Shown here piece by piece: positions 37,097-45,672 of a stretch of 64,000 nucleotides of DNA. Source of the stretch: Rhizobium oryzihabitans (GTDB lineage Bacteria; Pseudomonadota; Alphaproteobacteria; Rhizobiales; Rhizobiaceae). The notes below the pieces were generated by a model. That model did not search any database and was not told the DNA's origin. It saw only the letters and a list, made by a program, of their open reading frames with translations. The stretch spans positions 1,426,001 through 1,490,000 of the forward strand of contig NZ_CP048632.1 in assembly GCF_010669145.1 (NCBI RefSeq), given 5' to 3'. The number at the start of each line of letters is the position of its first letter. Within the stretch, counting starts at the first letter, position 1. The translations under genes and the position numbers were made by a program.

Positions 37097-37756
37097 ATGC
37101 CGCGCCACGCTTCTTTTGTCTGCGCCCTGTTGTTCAGCGGCGTTTCCTTCTCCGCAGCCATGGCGGGGGAATTTGAAATTTCCGGTTACGGCGGCTGGCA
37201 GAGCGCCCCGCATAGCGACGTGAAAGTGTCCGACGGACCGGACTTCCGGGCTGGATGGGAAGGCAAGTCGTTTTCAAGCCCACCCTATTGGGGCGTGCGC
37301 GGCACCTACTGGTTCGACGAGGGCCGGCTCAACAATTTCGGTATCTCGCTCGATTTCACGCATGACAAGGTCTATGCCGATGACCAGACCCTTGCCCGCT
37401 CCGGCTGGTCGCATTTCGAATTCACCGACGGCCTGAACCTGTTGACGCTGAATGCGCTCTACCGCTTTCCGCTGGAGAACCTGCCGCTGACACCCTATGT
37501 CGGCGCGGGCGTCGGCATCAACGTGCCGCATGTGGAGGTCACACGCGGTTCCGGTCGCACCTTCGAATACCAGTTCGGCGGCGCAACCCTGCAGGCACAG
37601 GCCGGTCTCAGCTACCGCATCACCGACAACTGGTCGACCTTCGTGGAATATAAAGGCACCTATTCCTTTATCGACGTGGATATCGACAATGGCGGCAAGC
37701 TCAAGACCGATATCATGACCAATGCGGTGAACTTCGGCGTCGCCTACAAGTTCTAG
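37097..37756 (+). CDS. Outer-membrane beta-barrel protein, LpxQ (lipid A oxidase)-like
   Basis: The 219-residue product has a signal peptide (cleavage near AAMAGEFE). It then shows alternating amphipathic strands ending in the C-terminal aromatic pattern NFGVAYKF expected of a small outer-membrane barrel. The GVRGTYWFDEG, PYVGAGVGINVPHVEV and YRITDNWSTFVEYKGTY segments match proteins annotated as lipid A oxidase in Rhizobium/Agrobacterium. LpxQ oxidises the proximal glucosamine of lipid A to aminogluconate. Whether this homologue does so is unproven, so the name is tentative. Confidence 0.72.
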   Translation: MPRHASFVCALLFSGVSFSAAMAGEFEISGYGGWQSAPHSDVKVSDGPDFRAGWEGKSFSSPPYWGVRGTYWFDEGRLNNFGISLDFTHDKVYADDQTLARSGWSHFEFTDGLNLLTLNALYRFPLENLPLTPYVGAGVGINVPHVEVTRGSGRTFEYQFGGATLQAQAGLSYRITDNWSTFVEYKGTYSFIDVDIDNGGKLKTDIMTNAVNFGVAYKF

Positions 37757-37795
37757 CGTTGGGCTGGAAAATCGGGCGACAGGGCACCCCCTGAA

Positions 37796-37912
37796 CCTCA
37801 TTCCCGTGCTTGTCACAGGAATCCAGTCGACGCGCGTCTGCGCGGCGGGAGGAGCCCTTTCAGCCCAAGGACTTGGGCTGGCTGGATTCCTGTGACAAGC
37901 ACAGGAATGAGG
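37796..37912. repeat. Palindromic mosaic repeat, CTGTGCTTGTC-arm type, intact
   Basis: Intact copy of the element that IS110 interrupts at 2563-3788. Outer arms read CCTCATTCCCGTGCTTGTCA and TGACAAGCACAGGAATGAGG, with the shared GACGCGCGTCTGCGCGG core and CAGCCCAAGGACTTGGGCTG hairpin inside. It lies between the converging barrel and glcF genes. On the minus strand it contains GGAATCC followed by AGCCAGC, one mismatch from the sequence at the IS110 insertion point. Confidence 0.9.
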
Positions 37913-37940
37913 GACGAGTGCGCACCACAGGCATTGCGCT

Positions 37941-39242
37941 CTAAGCGGAAAGCCTCGCCGGTTTCGGCCCGCCATAGGCCCAGTCCAGCAGCTCGACCGT
38001 GTGCAGGATCGGCATTTGCGTGCCGGTGGCGATCTGCGTGATGCAGCCGATATTGCCGGTGGCGATGACATCCGCCTTCGTTGCCTCGATGTTCTTCACC
38101 TTGCGTGCCTTCAGCTTTCCGGAAATCTCCGGCTGCATGATGTTGTAGGTTCCGGCAGAGCCGCAGCAGAGATGCCCTTCCGCCGGATCGCGGACGGTGA
38201 AGCCCGCCGCTTTCAGCAATTGTTTCGGCGCCATGGTGATCTTCTGGCCATGCTGCATGGAGCAAGCCGAATGATAGGCGACCGTCAGTCCCTGGCTCTC
38301 CTTTTGCGGTAGGTCGAGGGTGGCAAGATATTCGGTAATGTCCTTCGCGAGCGCCGATACCCGCGCGGCCTTGTCCGCATAAGCCGGATCGAGCCGCAGC
38401 ATATGGCCGTAATCCTTGATGGTGGTGCCGCAGCCGGATGCGGTGATGATGACGGCGTCGAGGCCGCCATTCTCCATCTCCCGCATCCAGACATCGACAT
38501 TGCGGCGGGCGGCGGCCAGCGCCTCGGCCTCTCGCCCCATGTGGTGCACCAGCGAACCGCAGCAGCCCTCTCCCCTGGGAACCACGACCTCGACGCCGAG
38601 CCGCGCCAGCAGGCGCAGCGTCGCTTCGTTGATACCGGGATCGAGCACCGGCTGGGCGCAGCCGGTGAGGATGGCGACGCGACCGCGCTTCTCGCCTTCC
38701 GCCGCCCGTTCACCCGGCCGGGCGGAAGCGGAAACGACGGGGATGGAGGCGGGAGCAAGATCGAGCATGGATTGCAATGGCTTCAGTGCCGGAAACTTCG
38801 CGAGCAGCCCGGCAAAGGGTCGCGCGATCCTTGCCAGATGCAGGGCCAGGCGGAAGCGACCGGGATAGGGCAGAACCGCAGCCAGAAGATTGCGGGTCAG
38901 GCGATCCATGAAGGGGCGTTTATAGGTCTGTTCGATATGGGCGCGGGCATGATCGACAAGATGCATGTAGTCCACGCCGGAGGGACAGGTGGTGGTGCAG
39001 GCAAGGCACGAGAGGCAGCGGTCGATATGGGTAACGACCTCCCGGTCGGCCGGGCGGCTGTTTTCCAGCATGTCCTTGATGAGGTAGATGCGGCCGCGCG
39101 GACTATCCAGCTCGTTGCCGAGCGTGACATAGGTGGGACAGGTGGCGGTGCAGAAGCCGCAATGCACACATTTGCGCAGGATCTTTTCGGATTCCGCCAC
39201 ATGCGGATCGGCCAGCTGCTCGGGCGTGAAGGATGTTTGCAT
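37941..39242 (-). CDS. glcF: Glycolate oxidase iron-sulfur subunit GlcF
   Basis: GlcF passes electrons from the glycolate-oxidising flavoprotein subunits to the membrane chain. The 433-residue protein has two 4Fe-4S motifs (CVHCGFCTATCPTY near residue 26 and CLSCLACTTTCPSG near 77) and two cysteine-rich CCG domains (GEGCCGSLVHHMG and EGHLCCGSAGTYN). It is the last gene of glcD-glcE-glcF and starts only 3 bp after the glcE stop, so it is translationally coupled. Confidence 0.95.
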   Translation of the reverse strand: MQTSFTPEQLADPHVAESEKILRKCVHCGFCTATCPTYVTLGNELDSPRGRIYLIKDMLENSRPADREVVTHIDRCLSCLACTTTCPSGVDYMHLVDHARAHIEQTYKRPFMDRLTRNLLAAVLPYPGRFRLALHLARIARPFAGLLAKFPALKPLQSMLDLAPASIPVVSASARPGERAAEGEKRGRVAILTGCAQPVLDPGINEATLRLLARLGVEVVVPRGEGCCGSLVHHMGREAEALAAARRNVDVWMREMENGGLDAVIITASGCGTTIKDYGHMLRLDPAYADKAARVSALAKDITEYLATLDLPQKESQGLTVAYHSACSMQHGQKITMAPKQLLKAAGFTVRDPAEGHLCCGSAGTYNIMQPEISGKLKARKVKNIEATKADVIATGNIGCITQIATGTQMPILHTVELLDWAYGGPKPARLSA

Positions 39243-39245
39243 GGT

Positions 39246-40460
39246 TCAGACGGCCCTTTCCATCGTTACAGCCATCTTGCCGGGATTGAAGATGCCCACT
39301 GGGTCGAGCTTTTCCCTGATGCGTTCAGACAGCATGGCTTCCGCCGCCGGGCGTGGTTCGAATGCCGGCACGGTGGCGCGTATCGCATCATTTGCCCGCA
39401 TCAAGGTGGCATGCCCGCCGCCAAGCGCGCGAATGGCGCCGCGCAGCAGCTCCGCCTCCGGGTCTGCTTCCATCTGCATCCAGACGAGACCGCCCTGCCA
39501 GTCGTAAAAGGCATCGATGCCGGCTTCCATGCGCAGGGCGGCCACCAGCCGGTGGCCTTGCGCCGGCGCGACCGAGACTTTCCAGAGCGGTTTGGCGTTT
39601 TCCCCGGCATAGGGCGCGACATCCCGCACCTGACGCCACAAAACCGTGCTTTCCTCGCCTTCCAGCAACGCCCATGGGCCAACCCTGTCCATGACCGAGA
39701 GGAGTTTGGCCGCGCGCGCCTCCACCGACGCCGCGAGACCTTCCAGCCTGAGGATCGTCGCCGGACCTTCCGGCAGGGCGCCATCGATGAAACGGGAGCG
39801 TACGCTTTCCGGCAGATGGGCCGCACCGGAGACCTCGACGCTCATCGCCATGGCCGCCGCCATGATCCGCGTCGCTGCCTCATCATCCAGCCCGGAAACA
39901 ACGACTGTCTTTTCCGAAGGCGGTTTCGGCAATACGCGGAAGGTGACTTCGGTGAGAAAACCGAGCGTGCCGTGCGAACCCGCCAGAAGCCTCGAAAGAT
40001 CGAGCCCGGTCACATTCTTCATCACCCGACCGCCGGCCTTGATGACTTCTGCGCGACCGTTGACGAAACGGATGCCGAGCAGGCTGTCGCGCGCAGCACC
40101 CGCCACATAACGGCGCGGGCCGGAGACATTGGCGGCGAAAACGCCGCCGATGGTGGGTTCGCCTGCGGTTGCCATGATCGCGCGATGGTCCATTGGCTCG
40201 AAAGCCATCATCTGGAAATTTTCGGCAAGGGCGGCTTCGACGGTGGCGAGCGGCGTTCCGGCCTTTACGGTCATGACCATTTCGGCGGGCAGATAGGAGA
40301 CGATGCCGTTCATGGCGCGGGAAGAGAGTGCTTCATCTGCTGCGACAGCATTGCCGAAACCGGAGCGGGTGTTGCCGCCGATGATTTTCAGCGGGCTTTT
40401 ACGCGCGGCGTGGTCGCGGATGATGTCGGCGGCCTGGGTTTCTGCGTAGGGGGTCAACAT
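39246..40460 (-). CDS. glcE: Glycolate oxidase FAD-binding subunit GlcE
   Basis: GlcE is the shorter FAD-linked oxidase subunit of the glycolate oxidase complex. The 404-residue protein starts MLTPYAETQAADIIRDHA. It has the PCMH-type FAD-binding domain (LKIIGGNTRSGFG near residue 26 and GEPTIGGVFAANVSGPRRY near 107) and ends with the EKLDPVGIFNPGKM signature of this family. A longer upstream frame runs through a palindromic repeat and was rejected. The 237-bp gap to glcD contains that repeat. Confidence 0.93.
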   Translation of the reverse strand: MLTPYAETQAADIIRDHAARKSPLKIIGGNTRSGFGNAVAADEALSSRAMNGIVSYLPAEMVMTVKAGTPLATVEAALAENFQMMAFEPMDHRAIMATAGEPTIGGVFAANVSGPRRYVAGAARDSLLGIRFVNGRAEVIKAGGRVMKNVTGLDLSRLLAGSHGTLGFLTEVTFRVLPKPPSEKTVVVSGLDDEAATRIMAAAMAMSVEVSGAAHLPESVRSRFIDGALPEGPATILRLEGLAASVEARAAKLLSVMDRVGPWALLEGEESTVLWRQVRDVAPYAGENAKPLWKVSVAPAQGHRLVAALRMEAGIDAFYDWQGGLVWMQMEADPEAELLRGAIRALGGGHATLMRANDAIRATVPAFEPRPAAEAMLSERIREKLDPVGIFNPGKMAVTMERAV

Positions 40461-40508
40461 GGGGTGGCGGGCTCCGGGCATGGGATAGCGACGTTTGCGC
40501 GAGGGATA

Positions 40509-40661
40509 CCCCCCTCTGCCCTGCCGGGCATCTCCCCCACAAGGGGGGAGATCGACTCGCGGCAAGGCCCCGCATTTTTCTTCGGTCGAGATGGAGCGAC
40601 GCAGGTGCGTCTTGCCAATCTCCCCCTTGTGGGGGAGATGCCCGGCAGGGCAGAGGGGGGT
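40509..40661. repeat. Long inverted repeat between glcD and glcE
   Basis: Arms of about 40 bp pair CCCCTCTGCCCTGCCGGGCA through ATCTCCCCC with the mirror ATGCCCGGCAGGGCAGAGGG. Each arm also folds on itself through ATCTCCCCC and GGGGGAGAT. The interior is about 60 bp. It sits inside an operon, where the transcript would form a large hairpin that could affect glcEF expression or mRNA stability. It belongs to a different family from the other repeats here. Confidence 0.9.
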
Positions 40662-40697
40662 GAGCCACACCCACAGAGAGCACAAAATTCACACCCA

Positions 40698-42131
40698 TCA
40701 TCCCCTCCCCTCCAGCGGAAACACCTTGGAAGGGTTCATCAACCACCCCTCGTCAAAAGCCGCGCGCACCGCCATCTGCTGGGCCAGATCGGCCTCGCCA
40801 TATTGGTGGCGCATGAGATCGCGTTTTTCGATGCCGACACCATGCTCGCCGGTCAGGCAACCACCGGCATCGACGCAGAGCTTCAATATCTCATTGCCCG
40901 CCTCTTCGGCCCGGGCGGCATCATCAGGGTCATTGGCGTTGAACAGGATGAGCGGGTGCATGTTGCCATCACCCGCATGGAAGACATTGGCAACGCGAAG
41001 GCCGAGCCGGTCGGTGATTTCACTCGTCTTTTTCAGCACATAAGAAAGCTGGGAAAGCGGCACCGTGCCATCCATGCAGATGTAATCCGCGATGCGGCCC
41101 GTTGCGCCGAAAGCGGATTTGCGGCCTTTCCAGATCGCCGCCGCCTCCATGGCCGACTGGCATTCCTTCACCGTCTTCACGCCGTGTTTTCTGGCAATGG
41201 TAACGATATCCGCCAGCATGGCGTCCATTTCCGCCTCGGAGCCTTCGACCTCGACGATCAGAAGCGCGCCGACATCCAGCGGATATCCCGCCTTGGCGAA
41301 GGCCTCGCAGATCTCGATTGCCGGCTTGTCCATGAATTCGATGGCGACCGGAATGATGCCCGCGCCGATGATATCGGCGACGCAGGAGCCCGCTTCTTCG
41401 GAGGCTTCGAAACCGAACAGCACCGGCCGCGCACCCTCCGGCTTGGCGATCAGCCGCACCGTCGCTTCCGTAACAATGCCAAGCTGGCCTTCCGAGCCGC
41501 AGACGAGGGCCAGCAGATCGTAACCGGCGGCATCGAGGTGCTTGCCGCCCAGCTCCAGCACCGTGCCATCGACGAGCACCATTTTTACGCCGAGCAGATT
41601 ATTGGTGGTGACGCCATATTTCAGGCAATGCGCGCCGCCGGAATTCATGCCGATATTGCCGCCGATGGTGCAGGCAAGCTGCGAGCTTGGGTCCGGCGCA
41701 TAAAAGAAGCCTTCCGCACCCGCCGCATCGGAAATGGAAAGATTGGTGACACCCGCCTGGACCTGCGCCGTGCGATTGTAGAAATCCAGTTCGAGGATCG
41801 AGGACATCTTTGAAAGACCGATCACCACCGCATCCTCCTGCGGGATCGCGCCGCCGGAGAGCGAGGTGCCGGCACCGCGCGGTACGACCGGAATGCCATA
41901 ACGGTTACAATATTTCAGCACCGCTGCGACCTGCTCGGTCGTCTTCGGCAGCGCAACGGCCAGCGGAAGGCGGCGGTAGGAAACGAAGGCATCCGTCTCG
42001 AAAGGCACGAGCTCACGCGGCTCATGCACAAGACAGCCCTCGGCGAGGATATCCTTCAGATCGGATATGATGCGGTCACGGCTCGCCACGACCTTTGCCC
42101 GCGGCTCCAGAAACTTGATCGGCTGCGTCAC
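40698..42131 (-). CDS. glcD: Glycolate oxidase FAD-linked subunit GlcD
   Basis: GlcD oxidises glycolate to glyoxylate. The protein has the FAD PCMH domain (VPRGAGTSLSGGAIP near residue 85 and TIGGNIGMNSGGAHCLKYG near 150) and the FAD-oxidase C domain with HAGDGNMHPLIL near 375 and GEHGVGIEKRD near 430. I chose the GTG at 42131 (477 residues) because GGAGGAGG lies directly upstream; the frame continues six codons to another GTG. It is the first gene of glcDEF and is transcribed away from a LysR regulator. Confidence 0.94.
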   Translation of the reverse strand: MTQPIKFLEPRAKVVASRDRIISDLKDILAEGCLVHEPRELVPFETDAFVSYRRLPLAVALPKTTEQVAAVLKYCNRYGIPVVPRGAGTSLSGGAIPQEDAVVIGLSKMSSILELDFYNRTAQVQAGVTNLSISDAAGAEGFFYAPDPSSQLACTIGGNIGMNSGGAHCLKYGVTTNNLLGVKMVLVDGTVLELGGKHLDAAGYDLLALVCGSEGQLGIVTEATVRLIAKPEGARPVLFGFEASEEAGSCVADIIGAGIIPVAIEFMDKPAIEICEAFAKAGYPLDVGALLIVEVEGSEAEMDAMLADIVTIARKHGVKTVKECQSAMEAAAIWKGRKSAFGATGRIADYICMDGTVPLSQLSYVLKKTSEITDRLGLRVANVFHAGDGNMHPLILFNANDPDDAARAEEAGNEILKLCVDAGGCLTGEHGVGIEKRDLMRHQYGEADLAQQMAVRAAFDEGWLMNPSKVFPLEGRG

Positions 42132-42157
42132 CGCCCCTCCTCCATGCACGTCTTGCC

Positions 42158-42182
42158 AAGTGGTATTCTTTCTTTACCACTT
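42158..42182. promoter_or_regulatory. Inverted repeat, candidate LysR operator for glcDEF
   Basis: AAGTGGT, 11 bases, then ACCACTT: a perfect dyad 27 bp upstream of the glcD start and in the divergent gap with the LysR gene. It matches the T-N11-A format typical of LysR-type regulators. Confidence 0.7.
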
Positions 42183-42243
42183 TGAAAGAGCGCAATCAAA
42201 TGTTATGGATTTTTTCCATTACGGAAACAATCAGAGGTCAACT

Positions 42244-43143
42244 GTGACAAATCTGGGCGATCTGGAAGTCTTCGCAACCGTTGCCGCCTCCGGCAGCATG
42301 TCGCTTGCCGCCAAGGAGCTTGGCTATTCCCCAGCCGTCATTTCCAAGCGCATCAAGCGGCTGGAAGAGAAACTCGGCGCACGGCTGTTCCAGCGCACCA
42401 CAAGGCAGATTTCGCTGACCGAAGCGGGTCAGGGTTTTTACGAGCGAGTGCTTGCCGTGCTGGAAGGGCTGGAGGATGCGGAAGATTTCGTGTCCGGCCG
42501 GGCGAATACCGTCAACGGCACGCTGAAAATCTCCGCCCCCACCTCTTTCGGGCGCATGCATATCGCGCCGCATCTGCGGATTTTCATGGAGCGGCACCCG
42601 GACCTGTCGGTCAATCTGGTCTTGAGCGACGAATTCATCGATATCATCGAAGGCGGCTACGATCTGGCGATCCGCATTGCTGATCTCAATTCCTCCAGCC
42701 TCGTCGCGCGCCGTCTGGCGCCCGTGCGCCGCGTGCTGTGCGCCTCGGCGGACTATGTGGCCACCCACGGCATGCCGGAAACGATCGAAGATCTGAAGAA
42801 GCACCGCTGCCTGCCTGCCCACAACAACGATATCTGGCGATTGGAGGGGCCGGGCGGCGCGCTCAGCATCCGCCCGGAAGGCATGCTGGTCACCAATTCG
42901 AGCGAGGTGATCCGCGAGGCGGTGATTTCCGGACTCGGCATTGCGCTGCGCTCAACCTGGGATATCGGCCATGAACTGCGCGCCGGTAAACTGGTGCAGG
43001 TTCTGCCCGCCTATGAGGGGTCGCGAAACGTCACGCTGTCGGCGGTTTATCCGAGCCGGCAGTTCCTGCCCGCGAAAGTGCGGCTGTTCATTGACTATCT
43101 GGCCGGGCTTTATGGGCCGTCGCCCTATTGGGAGCAGGGCTAG
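42244..43143 (+). CDS. LysR-family transcriptional regulator, probable glcDEF regulator
   Basis: The 299-residue protein begins with the LysR DNA-binding domain (NLGDLEVFATVAASGSMSLA, then KELGYSPAVISKRIKRLEEK). The effector domain follows from about residue 90 (GTLKISAPTSFGRMHIAP) and groups with DmlR/AaeR-like regulators by pattern. GTG at 42244 is chosen, with AGAGG six bases upstream; earlier in-frame starts lack this and cross the divergent promoter. Its position opposite glcD suggests control of glycolate oxidase, perhaps in response to glycolate. Confidence 0.9.
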   Translation: MTNLGDLEVFATVAASGSMSLAAKELGYSPAVISKRIKRLEEKLGARLFQRTTRQISLTEAGQGFYERVLAVLEGLEDAEDFVSGRANTVNGTLKISAPTSFGRMHIAPHLRIFMERHPDLSVNLVLSDEFIDIIEGGYDLAIRIADLNSSSLVARRLAPVRRVLCASADYVATHGMPETIEDLKKHRCLPAHNNDIWRLEGPGGALSIRPEGMLVTNSSEVIREAVISGLGIALRSTWDIGHELRAGKLVQVLPAYEGSRNVTLSAVYPSRQFLPAKVRLFIDYLAGLYGPSPYWEQG

Positions 43144-43178
43144 AACGGCGGAGGCGCTGGCCAATGCCACTTGTTCTG

Positions 43179-43210
43179 CCCTCGTCCCTGTGCCTGTCAC
43201 AGGAATGAGG
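43179..43210. repeat. Solo arm of the CTGTGCTTGTC-type mosaic repeat
   Basis: CCCTCGTCCCTGTGCCTGTC joined to ACAGGAATGAGG: only the two outer arms, fused without the internal core found in the complete copies. Confidence 0.7.
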
Positions 43211-43226
43211 GAAGCGCGAGTGTGCC

Positions 43227-44501
43227 TTAATGCCCACCCTCGGCATGGGAGCGACGGACGCGGCGCACCACCCACCAGACGCCCAGCACGGCAAAGGGGA
43301 CGGAAAGACCCGTAACCACGGTGGGGTCGACCGGCAGCACGTCGTGGCTGATGGCCTTGGTGAGATAACCAATAAGGCCGACGACATAATAGGAGATGGC
43401 GGCGACCGAGAGACCCTCAACCGTCTGCTGCAGGCGAAGCTGCATGGCGGCGCGCTTGTTCATGGTGTTGAGCAGCACCGTATTCTGCCGCTCCAGTTCC
43501 ACGTCGATCCAGCTTCTGACGAGAGCCGTGGCGCGATAGAGCTTGCGTGACAGGTTGGCCTGCCTTTCTTCGACGGACTGGCAGGTGCGCATGGCGGGCG
43601 CGAGCCGCCTTTCCAGAAAGCTGCCCATGGTCTCGTGCCCCTGAACCGGCGTTTCCGCAAGCGCGCGAATACGTTCGCGCACAATGCCGTCATAGGCGCG
43701 GCTGGCGCCGAAACGATAAAGACTGAGCGCGGCATTGGCTTCCAGTTCCGCCGCAAGCCGGGTCATCTCCGCCAGAAGCGCATCGGCCTCGTCGCGCGCG
43801 CCGTTCTTCATGCGCTGGGTGATGCCCGTCAGGCCATCCTCGATGCGGCGGATTTCCGGCGAGAGTGTCTGCGCCATCGGCAGGCCGAGCATGGCGAGCG
43901 TGCGATAGGTCTCGATATCCAGCAGCCGCTGCACCAGCGCGCCGCGGCTGTAATCGCTCAAGCCCCGGTCTATCACCAGGATCTGCGTCAGCCCATCGCG
44001 ATCCTGACGGAAATCGGTGAGGATCGCCGCCTGACCGTCGCGCACGTCGCTGTGACAGAGGCTTGTCGGTTCGAACAGCGTCTCTGCTTGCGAGGCGAGC
44101 TTATTGTCGTTGCGAATTTCCAGCCGCACGCCTGATATCAGCGAGCCGGGCGGCGAAAAACCATCCCCGAAAGGGTCGCCGGCAATATCGCCGCCGAATT
44201 TTTCCGGTGCGGGGCCATCCCAGAACCATGTCGAGAATTCGGTATGCCGCTCCCACCGCAGTGTGCCCTGCCCCCAGGGCATGGCGTGATGGCGGGCGTC
44301 GCGTTCCGGCGGCGCAACACCCCGGCTGCGCGACATTTCCGCGATGACCGAATGATGCACGGCCGAGCCGCCATCCATCATGAAGGCAAGCTGGACGATG
44401 ATGCGCGACGGAGCCAGCAGCACTGTTGGCCGCGCATGAACTTCCCCGAGCGCCAGCGACCTTTCCGGCGCGCTTGCGAAAGCAAATCTACCCTTGGCCA
44501 T
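43227..44501 (-). CDS. DUF3422 family membrane protein
   Basis: The 424-residue protein belongs to DUF3422, found mainly in proteobacteria. The N-terminal part begins LALGEVHARPTVLLAPS near residue 16, and the middle contains LVIDRGLSDYSRGALVQRLLDIE-like sequence near 175. Two hydrophobic segments lie near the C terminus (SVAAISYYVVGLIGYL and VTGLSVPFAVLGVWWVV), followed by a basic tail. This suggests a large cytosolic domain anchored in the inner membrane. Function is unknown. It converges with the LysR gene. Confidence 0.85.
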   Translation of the reverse strand: MAKGRFAFASAPERSLALGEVHARPTVLLAPSRIIVQLAFMMDGGSAVHHSVIAEMSRSRGVAPPERDARHHAMPWGQGTLRWERHTEFSTWFWDGPAPEKFGGDIAGDPFGDGFSPPGSLISGVRLEIRNDNKLASQAETLFEPTSLCHSDVRDGQAAILTDFRQDRDGLTQILVIDRGLSDYSRGALVQRLLDIETYRTLAMLGLPMAQTLSPEIRRIEDGLTGITQRMKNGARDEADALLAEMTRLAAELEANAALSLYRFGASRAYDGIVRERIRALAETPVQGHETMGSFLERRLAPAMRTCQSVEERQANLSRKLYRATALVRSWIDVELERQNTVLLNTMNKRAAMQLRLQQTVEGLSVAAISYYVVGLIGYLTKAISHDVLPVDPTVVTGLSVPFAVLGVWWVVRRVRRSHAEGGH

Positions 44502-44813
44502 TGCGATACCGTCCCCGCCTGTTCCGCCGGTTTTCTAAAGCATCAATGGCGATGACGACACCGCAATCGAGGCCGATGTAATTGTTTTGATGCACCTGGC
44601 GGAGAAAACCCGCCATCATCACCCTGTCCGGGCACAGCTTTAACAAAAGCCAAGTTAAATAGGCAGATGCCGTGTTGACGCAGGGCAGCTGCTTCAAGTG
44701 AAAGGCATGAACTGGACAGAATATTTGACCAGTACGATATTCCGCTGATAATTTGCGTTCCATTGCACCTATGGGCACACACAGAGGGCGGATTTTTACC
44801 GGAGAATGCTGCG
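44502..44813. other. Intergenic region between DUF3422 and GntR genes
   Basis: This 312-bp divergent gap presumably carries promoters for both genes. Frames within it are short and lack family features. No clear operator dyad was identified. Confidence 0.4.
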
Positions 44814-45587
44814 ATGGATGAAACGCTGTTCGCACGGATAGAGCACAGCCGCACAGCGCAGGAGGTGATCTTACGTTTCGAGGAACTGATCCTCGACGGC
44901 ATATTGCGTGACGGCGACCGGTTGCCTGGCGAGCGGGAACTGGCGCAACGGCTCGATGTCTCACGGCCGATCCTGCGGGAAGCGCTGAAGGAACTCGAAA
45001 CGCGCGGCCTTCTTACCAGCCGGCATGGCGGCGGAACCTATGTCGCCGATATTGTCGGGCCGGTCTTTTCCGACCCCTTGAGTGCGCTGATAACCCGCCA
45101 CAGCCGGGCAACACGGGATTTCCTCGAATATCGCCGCTATATTGAAGGCATGACCGCCGAACTTGCAGCGAAACGCGCGACGGAGCCGGACAGGCGTAAC
45201 CTTGCGGCCATCGTTGAAAAGATGCGGGAGGCCCATGAGGCTGGCCGTTTCGATGACGAGCTGACGGGGGACGTGGAATTTCACAATGCCATCGGTGAGG
45301 CGGCACATAATATCGTGCTGATGCACACATTGCGGTCCTGCTACCGGCTCCTGAGCGACGACATCTTTTATAACCGCCATCTCATCTTCACCGTGGCCGG
45401 TGCTCATGACGAGGTGCTGCGACAGCATATCGCCATCCACGATGCCATCACACGCAGCGATCCGGCGGCGGCGAGGGCCGCGGCGGAGGCCCATATCGAT
45501 TTCATCGTGGATACGACATCGAAGGCGCATCAGGCGCGGGAATGGGACCGGATTTCGCGCCTCAGGCAACAGCAGCGCGACGCCTGA
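44814..45587 (+). CDS. GntR-family (FadR subfamily) transcriptional regulator
   Basis: The 257-residue protein has the GntR winged helix (AQEVILRFEELILDGILRDG, then LPGERELAQRLDVSRPILRE and ALKELETRGLL). A FadR/FCD-type helical effector domain follows, with metal-binding histidine patterns (DVEFHNAIGEAAHN and HIAIHDAI). GGAGA precedes the ATG. It lies 85 bp upstream of the mannosylfructose genes on the same strand and may regulate them or be co-transcribed; that link is inferred from position only. Confidence 0.92.
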   Translation: MDETLFARIEHSRTAQEVILRFEELILDGILRDGDRLPGERELAQRLDVSRPILREALKELETRGLLTSRHGGGTYVADIVGPVFSDPLSALITRHSRATRDFLEYRRYIEGMTAELAAKRATEPDRRNLAAIVEKMREAHEAGRFDDELTGDVEFHNAIGEAAHNIVLMHTLRSCYRLLSDDIFYNRHLIFTVAGAHDEVLRQHIAIHDAITRSDPAAARAAAEAHIDFIVDTTSKAHQAREWDRISRLRQQQRDA

Positions 45588-45672
45588 AAACGGCGAAAAA
45601 CGAAATACGGCAGCTCTTTTATTCAGGTTTTTATGGAACCTTTTGTCCTCTTTGGTCTTTTTCTCCAGTTAA

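Noticed and set aside
40461..40685. N-terminal extension of glcE
   Set aside because: It runs through the inverted repeat between glcD and glcE and has no family similarity.
38403..41813. Very long open frame on the plus strand (over 1,100 codons) opposite glcF, glcE and glcD
   Set aside because: It is antisense to three well-supported genes and is an effect of high GC and biased third positions; the translation has no family motif.
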